From: CAWDPQ01 sp049642465
GTDB taxonomy: Bacteria > Acidobacteriota > Vicinamibacteria > Vicinamibacterales > 2-12-FULL-66-21
DNA: 64,000 nucleotides
NCBI GenBank assembly: GCA_049642465.1
Contig: JBAROV010000167.1
Coordinates: forward strand, 3,036-67,035
Reading direction: 5' to 3'
In this document: piece after piece, positions 17,923 to 25,044 of the stretch
How positions within the stretch are numbered: position 1 is the stretch's first letter
How the letters are laid out: the number at the start of each line of letters is the position of its first letter
Position numbers and translations under genes: made by a program
Notes under the pieces: model-generated
Databases searched by the model: none
The model's input: only the letters and a program-made list of their open reading frames with translations
What the model was told of the DNA's origin: nothing

Positions 17923-19055
17923 TGCTCGACGACATCACGCAGGCCGTTCTGGCTCGGGAAGATGTCGGCCGCTACCTGCGCGGAGGACATGGCCAGTCGG
18001 AGTTCGACGCGCGCGAACGGATCCAAGCCTATCTCGAGGAACTGCACACCACGCAGCGGTATCCAATCTACCGCGCGTTGAAGCACCCGCTCTACCCGAT
18101 TCTGCGAAAGATCGATCGTATCGACGAGCACGTCGAGATCGCACAGTCCGCCACGCGCGACGGCCGCGTCATTTACATCTCCAACCACAAAAGCCACCTG
18201 GACTATCTCGTCGAACCGCTGGTCCTCGACGACAACGGCGTGCGACCGCCCGTGATCGCTGCAGGCATCAACCTCTTCGGCGGCCCGCTTGGCCTGATCC
18301 ACCGACACGTCACCGGAGCGATCCCAATCCGGCGAAACACAAAGGACCCCGCGTACCTGGTGACGCTGAAAGCCTACGTGTCGGAACTGCTGAACCGCCA
18401 CGATCTGTTGTTCTACATCGAGGGAGGCCGTAGTTACTCAGGCGAATTGAAGGCACCCAAGACCGGCTTGCTCCACGCCGCGATCCAGGCGCGGCGGCCC
18501 GACTCGGTCATTGTTCCCGTGGCCGTCGCCTACGATCTCGTGCTCGAGGATCGGATCCTCGCGCATCAGGCGACCAAGCGCCGCAGCCGTCCATTCGCTC
18601 GAGAGGTGGCCGAGATGGTGCGCTACGCCGTTGGCTATCAATCGCGCGCATTCGTCACGTTCGGGTCACCGATTCCCTTGACCACCTACGATCCGGATTC
18701 CCGTCGCGAAGTCATGGATCTGGCGCATCGAACCCGCGACGCGCTCGGCCGCTTGATGAAGGTCCTTCCCACTGCCCTCGTGGCCTCAGCGATGAGACCG
18801 TCCATCGCTCGTCGTGAACTCGTCGCGCGCACCGACGCGCTCGTGGTTACGCTCGCCGAAGCCGGCGCGAACCTCGCGGTGCGATCGGGTGAGCAGGCTG
18901 TTGATGAAGGCACTCAGCCGCTCGTCGATCGCAACATCATCTTCGTGGAGCGCGGCGGGCGATTCCGCGTTCGCGAACGAACCGTGCTGCGTTACTACGC
19001 TCGCTCGCTCGAGCACCTGCTCACGTCCTCCCGACGGCCATCGCGCATGCACTGA
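17919..19055 (+). CDS. PlsB-like glycerol-3-phosphate acyltransferase domain protein
   Basis: A 378-residue membrane-associated acyltransferase. The catalytic HX4D block is NHKSHLDYL near residue 88. The second block GAIPIRRN and the third block FYIEGGRSYSGELKAPKTGLL follow; FxEGxRSRxGxxxxPKxG is characteristic of PlsB/DHAPAT-type rather than PlsC-type enzymes. The usual GPAT protein is about 800 residues, so this is a short form with only the catalytic domain and a C-terminal extension. It should acylate glycerol-3-phosphate or a related acceptor in phospholipid synthesis. It overlaps the isocitrate dehydrogenase stop by 4 bases. The gene ends just before a GGTCT-rich hairpin. Confidence 0.82.
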   Translation: MMLDDITQAVLAREDVGRYLRGGHGQSEFDARERIQAYLEELHTTQRYPIYRALKHPLYPILRKIDRIDEHVEIAQSATRDGRVIYISNHKSHLDYLVEPLVLDDNGVRPPVIAAGINLFGGPLGLIHRHVTGAIPIRRNTKDPAYLVTLKAYVSELLNRHDLLFYIEGGRSYSGELKAPKTGLLHAAIQARRPDSVIVPVAVAYDLVLEDRILAHQATKRRSRPFAREVAEMVRYAVGYQSRAFVTFGSPIPLTTYDPDSRREVMDLAHRTRDALGRLMKVLPTALVASAMRPSIARRELVARTDALVVTLAEAGANLAVRSGEQAVDEGTQPLVDRNIIFVERGGRFRVRERTVLRYYARSLEHLLTSSRRPSRMH

Positions 19056-19056
19056 C

Positions 19057-19113
19057 GGTCTCTGGTCTCCAGTCTTTGGTCTTGGGCTTCGGTCTTCGGT
19101 CCTAACCAGAGAC
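19057..19113 (+). repeat. GGTCT-word repeat forming a hairpin, probable terminator
   Basis: Immediately after the PlsB-like stop lies a run of related words (GGTCTCTGGTCT, CCAGTCTTTGGTCTT, CGGTCTTCGGTCC). GTCTCTGGT at 19058-19066 pairs perfectly with ACCAGAGAC at 19105-19113, followed by TAAAAA. The 12-mer GGTCTCTGGTCT recurs exactly at 47348-47359 after ftsH, so this is a dispersed repeat. The rest of the 343 bp gap up to 19399 holds no gene. It contains a small inverted repeat ACCTG-AA-CAGGT at 19312-19323 that could be an operator. Confidence 0.5.
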
Positions 19114-19398
19114 TAAAAACCCGAGGCGACAGACCCGCCGCGTGGTCGAGGTGGCAACCGACAACCCATGTGTATGTAAACCGCCATCCGCCGGCGCCAT
19201 CCACTGCGTCAGCCATTACACATACTCGGGATAACTGATCTGTAAGCAGAAGGTAACCGGCTGATTGAGCTGAGGTTCGTGTCCTTTTCGCCCCGTGGCA
19301 TACCTCTTGATACCTGAACAGGTCGGATGGGAGGGACGGCTGGGCTCCGCCCGGCGTCATACAAAACGGGTACGAGACGATAGGGAGAAAATCGCCCA

Positions 19399-19716
19399 AT
19401 GGTGACCAATTATCCCCAGCAGCTCACGGCACCGGACGTCACGTCAGCAGCGGAACCTGATGCGCAGCGCGACAGCCTGGAGCGAGGTGTCGTTGCGCGA
19501 ACCATGGGTCGGCTCGGGCAGCTGATCTGCGGCATGCGGGGGCACGACGCGGTCCTGCACTTCGAAGGCAATCGCGTGATGATGCGGTGCACGTCGTGCG
19601 GACACGATACGCCGGGATGGGAAATCAGCGGCCGCGGTCCCCGCCGTCGTTACGAGGGCGACGCCAGACGCCACCTGCTGGTGCAGCGCCGTCTGGTGTT
19701 GCGAAAGAGCGCCTGA
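19399..19716 (+). CDS. Small CxxC-containing hypothetical protein
   Basis: A 105-residue soluble, basic protein that I do not recognise. It has a short disordered N-terminus, a segment MGRLGQLICGMRGHDAVLHFEG, then RCTSCGHDTPGWEI and an arginine-rich tail. The arrangement CGMRGHD followed by CTSCGHD (two half-sites) looks like a one-metal ribbon of the C-x(3)-H / C-x2-C kind, which would suit nucleic-acid or protein binding; this is inference. ATG 19399 has GGGAG about 12 bases upstream. The long upstream gap suggests its own promoter. It converges on the M20 peptidase gene with 14 bp between stops. Confidence 0.6.
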   Translation: MVTNYPQQLTAPDVTSAAEPDAQRDSLERGVVARTMGRLGQLICGMRGHDAVLHFEGNRVMMRCTSCGHDTPGWEISGRGPRRRYEGDARRHLLVQRRLVLRKSA

Positions 19717-19730
19717 CGACAAGGCGACGG

Positions 19731-20927
19731 TCAACCGATTAGCTGATCGGTTCGATTCTGGCCCGCGTGCCGTCCGCTCGCGAGAGTTCGCCCGCCGACA
19801 TTTCTGAGATTCAAGGCGAGCGACGCGAGTGCATCACGGCACGCGATCACATCACCGAGATTTACGTATTCTTCCGTGCTGTGCAGTCCAGCGCCGCCGG
19901 GTCCAAACAGAACCGTTGGGATCCCGGCGGCGCCGAGCACTGCGGCGTCGGTCCAGAACGTCATCCCGACAGGTGAACCCTTGGGGACAGACGAGGCGGC
20001 GCCGAGTGCCAATGGCAGCGGGTGCCCTGCCGGCAACTCGTACGGCGGACGCGAAAACTCCAGCCGCGTCTCTGCGGCAAACTCCGGGTCTTCTTCCTTC
20101 AAGCTGGCGAGAATGTCTCGAACTTCGTTCTCGATTTGATCGGGCGGCTCTCCGGCCACAGTTCGCCGCTCGATCGTCAACTCACAGCGATCGGGATAGC
20201 TGCTCAATTCTCGACCGCCGCTGATGAGCGAGGCGTGCAACGATCCCGTGCCCATAATCGGATGCGGTTGTCGCGACTGTAGCGTTCGATCGAGCGCTTC
20301 AAGCCGCGACAACACCCGTCCCATGCGGATGATCGCGTCCCGACCCTCGGCGGGACGGCTCCCGTGCGCGGCACGACCGTAGGTGATCAGGCGGAGCCAG
20401 GCAAACCCTTTGTGACCGATCGCAATCTGCAGGTCGGTTGGTTCAGTGACAACCGCCATGTCCGCGGACCACTGAGAGACGAGCGCGTCGGCGCCGAGGC
20501 TGGCGTATTCCTCGTCGACGACGGCAGCGATGACGAGCCGACCGGCGGTGAATCCGTGTTCGGCGGCCACGCGAACCGCGTCAATCATCGCGGCCACGCC
20601 ACCCTTCATGTCCTGGGCACCCCGCGCGTATAACCGGCCCTCGCGTTCGACGGGCTCGAACGGATCGCGCATGCCCTCCACGCCAACGGTATCGAGGTGC
20701 CCGCAGAGCATGAGCGATGGACCTGGCTCACGGCCTTGCAGCACGCCGATCACATTTGGCCGTCCGGGTGCCACCTCCTGGACGGCAACGTCCAGATGCA
20801 GTGTCCGGAGGTGTGCCGCAATGGCCTCTGCAATCGCTTGCTCACCCGCCGCTCCGGGAACGAGTGAAGGATTGACCGAGTCAATCGACACCAGATCGCG
20901 CAGCAGGGAAATACACGGGTCGCGCAT
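19731..20927 (-). CDS. M20/ArgE-DapE family metallopeptidase
   Basis: A 398-residue di-zinc hydrolase. Metal and catalytic residues are in place: His77 and Asp79 in CGHLDTVG, bridging Asp106 in GAQDMKGG, the Glu139-Glu140 pair in VVDEEY, Glu162 in TEPTD, and a late His in GLHSTEEYV near 358. This is the ArgE/DapE/CPG2 arrangement; the substrate, an N-acylated amino acid or dipeptide, cannot be told. There is no signal peptide, so it should be cytoplasmic. The start is ATG 20927 with only a weak purine-rich stretch upstream. It is divergent from the SDR gene, separated by a GC-rich palindromic repeat. Confidence 0.88.
   Translation of the reverse strand: MRDPCISLLRDLVSIDSVNPSLVPGAAGEQAIAEAIAAHLRTLHLDVAVQEVAPGRPNVIGVLQGREPGPSLMLCGHLDTVGVEGMRDPFEPVEREGRLYARGAQDMKGGVAAMIDAVRVAAEHGFTAGRLVIAAVVDEEYASLGADALVSQWSADMAVVTEPTDLQIAIGHKGFAWLRLITYGRAAHGSRPAEGRDAIIRMGRVLSRLEALDRTLQSRQPHPIMGTGSLHASLISGGRELSSYPDRCELTIERRTVAGEPPDQIENEVRDILASLKEEDPEFAAETRLEFSRPPYELPAGHPLPLALGAASSVPKGSPVGMTFWTDAAVLGAAGIPTVLFGPGGAGLHSTEEYVNLGDVIACRDALASLALNLRNVGGRTLASGRHAGQNRTDQLIG
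19733..19752. terminator. Short hairpin over the M20 stop codon
   Basis: AACCGAT at 19733-19739 and ATCGGTT at 19746-19752 are perfect arms around TAGCTG. The hairpin lies between the convergent small CxxC gene and the M20 gene and overlaps the M20 stop (19731-19733). There is no T-tract, so termination strength is uncertain. Confidence 0.4.
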
Positions 20928-20940
20928 AACTTCTTTTTTA

Positions 20941-21025
20941 ATGCGCGTGGGGCCCCACCCCCACGCGCCCGGGGGCGCCGCTGCGCGGCGCTTCCCTCCG
21001 GCCCCTCGCGCGGGCCGCAGGCGCC
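20941..21025. repeat. GC-rich palindromic intergenic repeat (copy A)
   Basis: This segment between the divergent M20 and SDR genes is nearly all G and C. It includes GCGCGTGGGG facing CCCCACGCGC and the string CGGCGCTTCCCTCCGG at 20986-21001. The reverse complement, including the sequence on both sides of that string and the GGGGGTGGGGCCCC end, closely matches 53240-53304 inside the lhr gene. It is therefore a dispersed element rather than a random GC tract. It also occupies the place where promoters of both genes would be expected. Confidence 0.6.
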
Positions 21026-21039
21026 TGTATTATGCCCTC

Positions 21040-21843
21040 ATGAACCCCAGAGGGAGGGTGGCGGTTGTGACCGGTGCCTCGACCGGCATTGGCTTCGCGG
21101 TGGCTCGCGAACTCGCGCAGGCCGGCGCCGCTGTCGTGCTGGGCGCCCGCCGTACGAATAAGCTCGACGAAGCGGTCGCGCGTATTCGCGCCGAAGGTGC
21201 ACGCGCCGAAGCCGTGACAATGGACGTCACCTCCGAAGCGGACATGAACCGTCTCGTGGCTCGTGCCGAGTCCGCGTTTGGCGGGCTACACATCATGGTC
21301 TGCAATGCGGGGTTCGGATTCTACGGTACCGTCGAGCAGACTCCGCTCGAGGTCATGCGTCGCATGATGGACGTCAATTTCATGGGGACCTTTCTCGGCG
21401 CTCGCGCCGCGCTGCCGATTTTTCGACGCCAGCAGGCGGGTCATCTGGCCATCGTTTCTTCAATTGTCGGTCAGCGCGGCATTGCAGCCATGAGCGGCTA
21501 CACGGCGACCAAAGCGGCGCAAGTGGGATTCGCCGAGTCGCTGCGGTCGGAGTTTGCCGGAACCAGTATCGAAGTGAGTGTGGTGTTTCCTGTTTCCACC
21601 GAGACGGAATTCCGCTCGGCAATGGCGAGAGACTACGGGCACTCGGTTGCCGGTCTCGGACCCAAACAATCGACAGACGTGGTCGCTCGAGCGATCGTTC
21701 GGGGCATCCGACGGGGGGATGTCGAGATCTATCCGCACGCCGCGTCGCGCGGCCTCACGGTGCTGAACGCGATAGCTCCGCGCTTCACCGACCGTCTCGT
21801 CCGCAAGTACGGGAGACGGCGAACGGAAAACGGTGGGACGTGA
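21040..21843 (+). CDS. Short-chain dehydrogenase/reductase
   Basis: A 267-residue classical SDR. The cofactor loop TGASTGIG is at residues 11-18, NAGFGFYG near 90, the catalytic Ser in IVSSIVG near 140 and YTATK near 153, which gives the Ser-Tyr-Lys site. An Arg in GARRTNKLDE after beta-2 suggests NADP preference. Substrate is unknown. The frame is open far upstream through the M20 region, but ATG 21040 gives the proper N-terminus. No clear ribosome site is seen, and the upstream region is a GC repeat. Its stop overlaps the GTG start of the CCA enzyme gene (GTGA), implying coupling. Confidence 0.88.
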   Translation: MNPRGRVAVVTGASTGIGFAVARELAQAGAAVVLGARRTNKLDEAVARIRAEGARAEAVTMDVTSEADMNRLVARAESAFGGLHIMVCNAGFGFYGTVEQTPLEVMRRMMDVNFMGTFLGARAALPIFRRQQAGHLAIVSSIVGQRGIAAMSGYTATKAAQVGFAESLRSEFAGTSIEVSVVFPVSTETEFRSAMARDYGHSVAGLGPKQSTDVVARAIVRGIRRGDVEIYPHAASRGLTVLNAIAPRFTDRLVRKYGRRRTENGGT

Positions 21844-23201
21844 GCCTCGACACGGCGATTCGAATCGCAGAGCGCGTCAAGCTCGAGGGTGGGCGCGCGC
21901 TCATCGTCGGCGGATGGGTGCGCGACCGGCTGATGGGACGCCCGAGCAAAGATGTGGACATCGAAGTCTACAACGTCGATGCGCAGCGACTTCGAGCGCT
22001 GCTCGAGACAATCGGCCGCGTCAATGCGGTTGGCGAAAGCTTTACGGTGTACAAAGTCAACGAGGTCGATGTCTCTTTGCCGCGAGTCGAGTCGAAGGTC
22101 GGACGAGGTCATCGCGCATTTGCCGTCACCGGAGATCCTCGCCTCAGCCCCGCTGAGGCAGCAAGACGCCGCGACTTCACCATCAATTCGATTGCGTGGG
22201 ATCCGCTCACTGACGAGTACATCGATCCGTACGGCGGCCGCGAGGACATCGAACGGCGCCTCTTGAAGGCCGTCGATTCCCGGACATTCCCTGACGACAG
22301 TCTGCGAGTGTTGCGGGCTCTCCAGTTCGCCGCGCGATTCGAGTTCCAGCTCGAGGCCACCAGCCGCGCGCTGTGCGCCGGGATCGAGCTCGACGACCTG
22401 CCCTCGGAGCGTATCTGGGGTGAAATCGAGAAGCTGATGCTGCAGGCACAGCGGCCGTCGATCGGATGGCAACTGGCGCTCGAATTGGGCGTCCTCGATC
22501 GTCTTTTTCCTGACGTCAAGGCACTCGTGGGTTGCGAGCAGGAGCCGGAATGGCATCCAGAAGGCGATGTGTGGATCCACACGCTGATGGTGATCGATCA
22601 GGCGCGATCGCGAATTGACGATTTGACGCGAGGCGAGCAGGTCACGGTGATGCTTGGCGCGCTCTGCCACGACCTGGGTAAGCCCCCCACGACGGCGTAC
22701 GTCGAGGGACGGATCAGATCGATGGAACACGAACAGGCGGGCCTCGAACCGACGATCCGCGTGCTCGATCGGCTGAACCTGCATACCCTCGAGGGATTTG
22801 ATGTCCGGCAACACGTCCTGGGCATCGTCGCGCACCACTTGAAGCCCCTCTCGTTCTTCAAATCGGCCACTCCGGTCGGCGATGGCGCGTTCCGCCGACT
22901 GGCTCAAAAGGTGGACCTCGAGCTGCTCTCGCGCGTTGCGAAATCGGATTGCCTCGGGCGAACCGGCAACTTCGATTGCACGGGCATTGATTGGTTCGCG
23001 ACGCGAGCCCGAGAGCTCGGCGTGCAGCACCGGCCACCAGATCCGATTCTCAAGGGCCGCCACCTGCTCACTCTGGGTGTCTCACCCGGACCACAGATGG
23101 GCGTCATCCTCCGCGAGATCTACGAGCGCCAGCTTGATGGCCGCGTGACAAACCTGGATGAAGCCATTCGCGCAGCCGAAGCGCTCATCGCGGCCGATTG
23201 A
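21840..23201 (+). CDS. cca: tRNA nucleotidyltransferase (CCA-adding enzyme type) with HD domain
   Basis: A 453-residue class II nucleotidyltransferase. The head has GGWVRDRLMGRPSKDVDIEVY with metal-binding Asp38 and Asp40. RRRDFTINSIA and the RVLRALQFAARFEF block follow, as in CCA-adding and poly(A) polymerase enzymes. An HD domain (LCHDLGKPPTT near 278 and HHLKPLSFFK) lies in the C-terminal half, as in E. coli-type Cca, and may provide phosphatase or phosphodiesterase activity. Whether it adds all of CCA or only part cannot be told from sequence. Translation starts at GTG 21840, overlapping the SDR stop by 4 bases. Confidence 0.88.
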   Translation: MSLDTAIRIAERVKLEGGRALIVGGWVRDRLMGRPSKDVDIEVYNVDAQRLRALLETIGRVNAVGESFTVYKVNEVDVSLPRVESKVGRGHRAFAVTGDPRLSPAEAARRRDFTINSIAWDPLTDEYIDPYGGREDIERRLLKAVDSRTFPDDSLRVLRALQFAARFEFQLEATSRALCAGIELDDLPSERIWGEIEKLMLQAQRPSIGWQLALELGVLDRLFPDVKALVGCEQEPEWHPEGDVWIHTLMVIDQARSRIDDLTRGEQVTVMLGALCHDLGKPPTTAYVEGRIRSMEHEQAGLEPTIRVLDRLNLHTLEGFDVRQHVLGIVAHHLKPLSFFKSATPVGDGAFRRLAQKVDLELLSRVAKSDCLGRTGNFDCTGIDWFATRARELGVQHRPPDPILKGRHLLTLGVSPGPQMGVILREIYERQLDGRVTNLDEAIRAAEALIAAD

Positions 23202-23225
23202 GCGTCGGCTATACTCCCGAGGCGG

Positions 23226-24335
23226 ATGAAAGATTTCGTCAGGCGCCTGCGAGATCGACTCGGCCCAGCGCTCCAGTCCGATACCGAGTTCATCGAGACG
23301 GCATACCGCAAAGTCCTCGGCCGGCCTCCCGATCGCGTGGGTCTTGCCCATTACCGTGCCGCGCTGCGCAATGGCCTCGGACGTACCGACCTGCTGATCG
23401 CTCTCGTGCACTCCGATGAGTACACCGCGCGGTTGACAGCGGCCGCCCGCGCGGACGTGGGACCTCGCGCGCTCCGGCCGGAACGCTACCGCGACATGAT
23501 CGACCGGACCAATGGTCACGTGATTGCCGTGTTTGAAGTAGAAAGGGCGACGGATTTCGATTGGCTCGAGACGCGGATCCTCGAAGATGGCTATTACGAG
23601 AAACCCGGCGTCTGGAACCTGGAGATTGACACCGACAAACGCGTCGTTGCCGAAATGATCGCGTCATTCGCGCCAACGCGGGCGATCGAGCTCGGTTGCG
23701 CGTCGGGCGCGGTGATTGATTGCTTGTTGGATTACGGCGTCAAGGCCGAAGGGCTGGACATCAGCTGGTCTGCCCTGGCGCAAGCTTCTCCCCGCGTCCG
23801 ATGGGCCGTTCATCATGGGGACCTCATGTCCTTTGCGTCCACGGCGCCGTACGACCTCGTCTACGGTCTCGACGTGTTCGAGCACCTGAATCCCAACAGG
23901 CTGGATGCATATGTCGCTCGAATCTTCGAGATCACGGCCGACGGTGGATACGTCTTCTGCAATATTCCCGCGTTCGGGTGCGACGCCGTGTTTGGAACGG
24001 TGTTTCCCTATTACATCGACGGTTGGGAAACTGATGCGGCCGCTGGCAGGCCATTTTCCCGGCTGCACGTGGACGTGAAAGGCTATCCGATTCACGGTCA
24101 TCTGGCCTGGGCAGACGTGCGGTGGTGGGCTGAGCGTTTCGAGGAGGCGGGGTTTACCCGCGAAACGGATATCGAGCGAAGCTTCCATCCCAAGTACGAT
24201 GGCTATATGTCGCGCATCACGCCGGCGCGTCGCGCCTATTACGTCTTCAGCAAAGGAGCCTCAGTGGCAAGCCGCCTCGCAATCGTGGAACGGATCGCCT
24301 CACAACCGTCACGCGCACTCGCGCATCTCACCTAA
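23226..24335 (+). CDS. DUF4214 and SAM-dependent methyltransferase fusion
   Basis: A 369-residue protein with two parts. Residues 18-70 match DUF4214 (FIETAYRKVLGRPPDRVGLAHY, then SDEY), a helical module often found in glycan- and adhesin-related proteins. Residues about 140-300 form a class I methyltransferase: motif I AIELGCASG at 153-161, the acidic tip of beta-2 in GLDISWSAL, and YDLVYGLDVFEHL before beta-4. Acceptor is unknown; sugar or O-antigen methylation would fit the DUF4214 link but is inference. The start at 23226 follows CGAGG by 5 bases and lies 24 bp after cca. No glycosyltransferase is nearby, which is unusual for this architecture. Confidence 0.78.
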   Translation: MKDFVRRLRDRLGPALQSDTEFIETAYRKVLGRPPDRVGLAHYRAALRNGLGRTDLLIALVHSDEYTARLTAAARADVGPRALRPERYRDMIDRTNGHVIAVFEVERATDFDWLETRILEDGYYEKPGVWNLEIDTDKRVVAEMIASFAPTRAIELGCASGAVIDCLLDYGVKAEGLDISWSALAQASPRVRWAVHHGDLMSFASTAPYDLVYGLDVFEHLNPNRLDAYVARIFEITADGGYVFCNIPAFGCDAVFGTVFPYYIDGWETDAAAGRPFSRLHVDVKGYPIHGHLAWADVRWWAERFEEAGFTRETDIERSFHPKYDGYMSRITPARRAYYVFSKGASVASRLAIVERIASQPSRALAHLT

Positions 24336-24342
24336 TCAAATC

Positions 24343-25020
24343 GTGTTCACGACCGAACGTCGAGCCGCCACTTGGGCAAGACGCCGTGCGCTGTGCGGCA
24401 TCGTGTTCCTCATCGGCGTGCACTACGCCACCGACGCACGGGCACAACTGGCGCAGCCGATCGGGCGTTACGTGGTCGACGCGCGCATCACGTTGGCGAG
24501 ATTCAAAGAGGATCCAGGGATTGCCGCGGCAATTGGCGTTCGACCCGTGAATCTTCCGACGCGTGGCCTCGGGTTCGTGGTCGGGGCACATTTGTACCCG
24601 CTGAGGGGCAAGCGCGTGGCACTTGGCCTGGGCGCGGAGTTCCTGGCAGCTCGGGATCACCGTACGTTGCCGACTGCCGACGCCGCCGAAGAGGAAGGCC
24701 CAACGGTGGAAACCCAGCTCTCGTCATTTGCCCCGCAGCTGTCCCTGAACTTCGGCAAGAGAGATGGATGGAGCTACATCAGCGGCGGGATCGGCTCGGC
24801 GACGTTCACGGCGGAACGAACCGATGAGCCGCTCGGCGAGGGATCCAGAGCGCGAACGATCAATTACGGCGGCGGCGCCAGATGGTTCACGAACAAACAC
24901 CTTGCCGTCTCGGTCGATTTGCGCTTCTACTCCGTCGCCGCGCAGCCCGGTTCCACAACGAGACCGGCGTTTCCCAAAAGCAAGATGATGGTGATCAGCG
25001 GCGGAATTGCATTCAGATAG
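24343..25020 (+). CDS. Exported beta-barrel-like hypothetical protein
   Basis: A 225-residue protein with a signal peptide (ALCGIVFLIGVHYATDARA ahead of QLAQPIGRY). The remainder alternates polar and hydrophobic residues and glycines, for example LGFVVGAHLYPL, VALGLGAEFLAA, LSLNFGKRDGWSYISGGIG and NYGGGARWF, ending MMVISGGIAFR. That pattern suggests an eight-stranded outer-membrane barrel (OmpA/OmpW type). I choose GTG 24343, just after the methyltransferase stop, because it places the signal peptide near the N-terminus; longer starts would overlap the previous gene. The stop codon forms part of the AGCTGG repeat. Confidence 0.6.
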   Translation: MFTTERRAATWARRRALCGIVFLIGVHYATDARAQLAQPIGRYVVDARITLARFKEDPGIAAAIGVRPVNLPTRGLGFVVGAHLYPLRGKRVALGLGAEFLAARDHRTLPTADAAEEEGPTVETQLSSFAPQLSLNFGKRDGWSYISGGIGSATFTAERTDEPLGEGSRARTINYGGGARWFTNKHLAVSVDLRFYSVAAQPGSTTRPAFPKSKMMVISGGIAFR

Positions 25021-25044
25021 CTGGAAGCTGGAAGCTGGCAGCTA
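25018..25044. repeat. AGCTGG tandem/palindromic element spanning two convergent stops
   Basis: The sequence is TAGCTG, then GAAGCTG twice, then G, then CAGCTA. The end arms TAGCTG (25018-25023) and CAGCTA (25039-25044) are reverse complements and supply the stop codons of both genes (TAG on plus, TAG on minus). It fills the whole gap between the barrel-like gene and the DisA-like gene and may serve as a bidirectional terminator. Confidence 0.6.

Noticed and set aside
19741..19765. tRNA-like GGTTCGATTC (T-arm consensus) near the M20 stop
   Set aside because: No acceptor or anticodon stems can be built around it; it lies in the coding end of the M20 gene.
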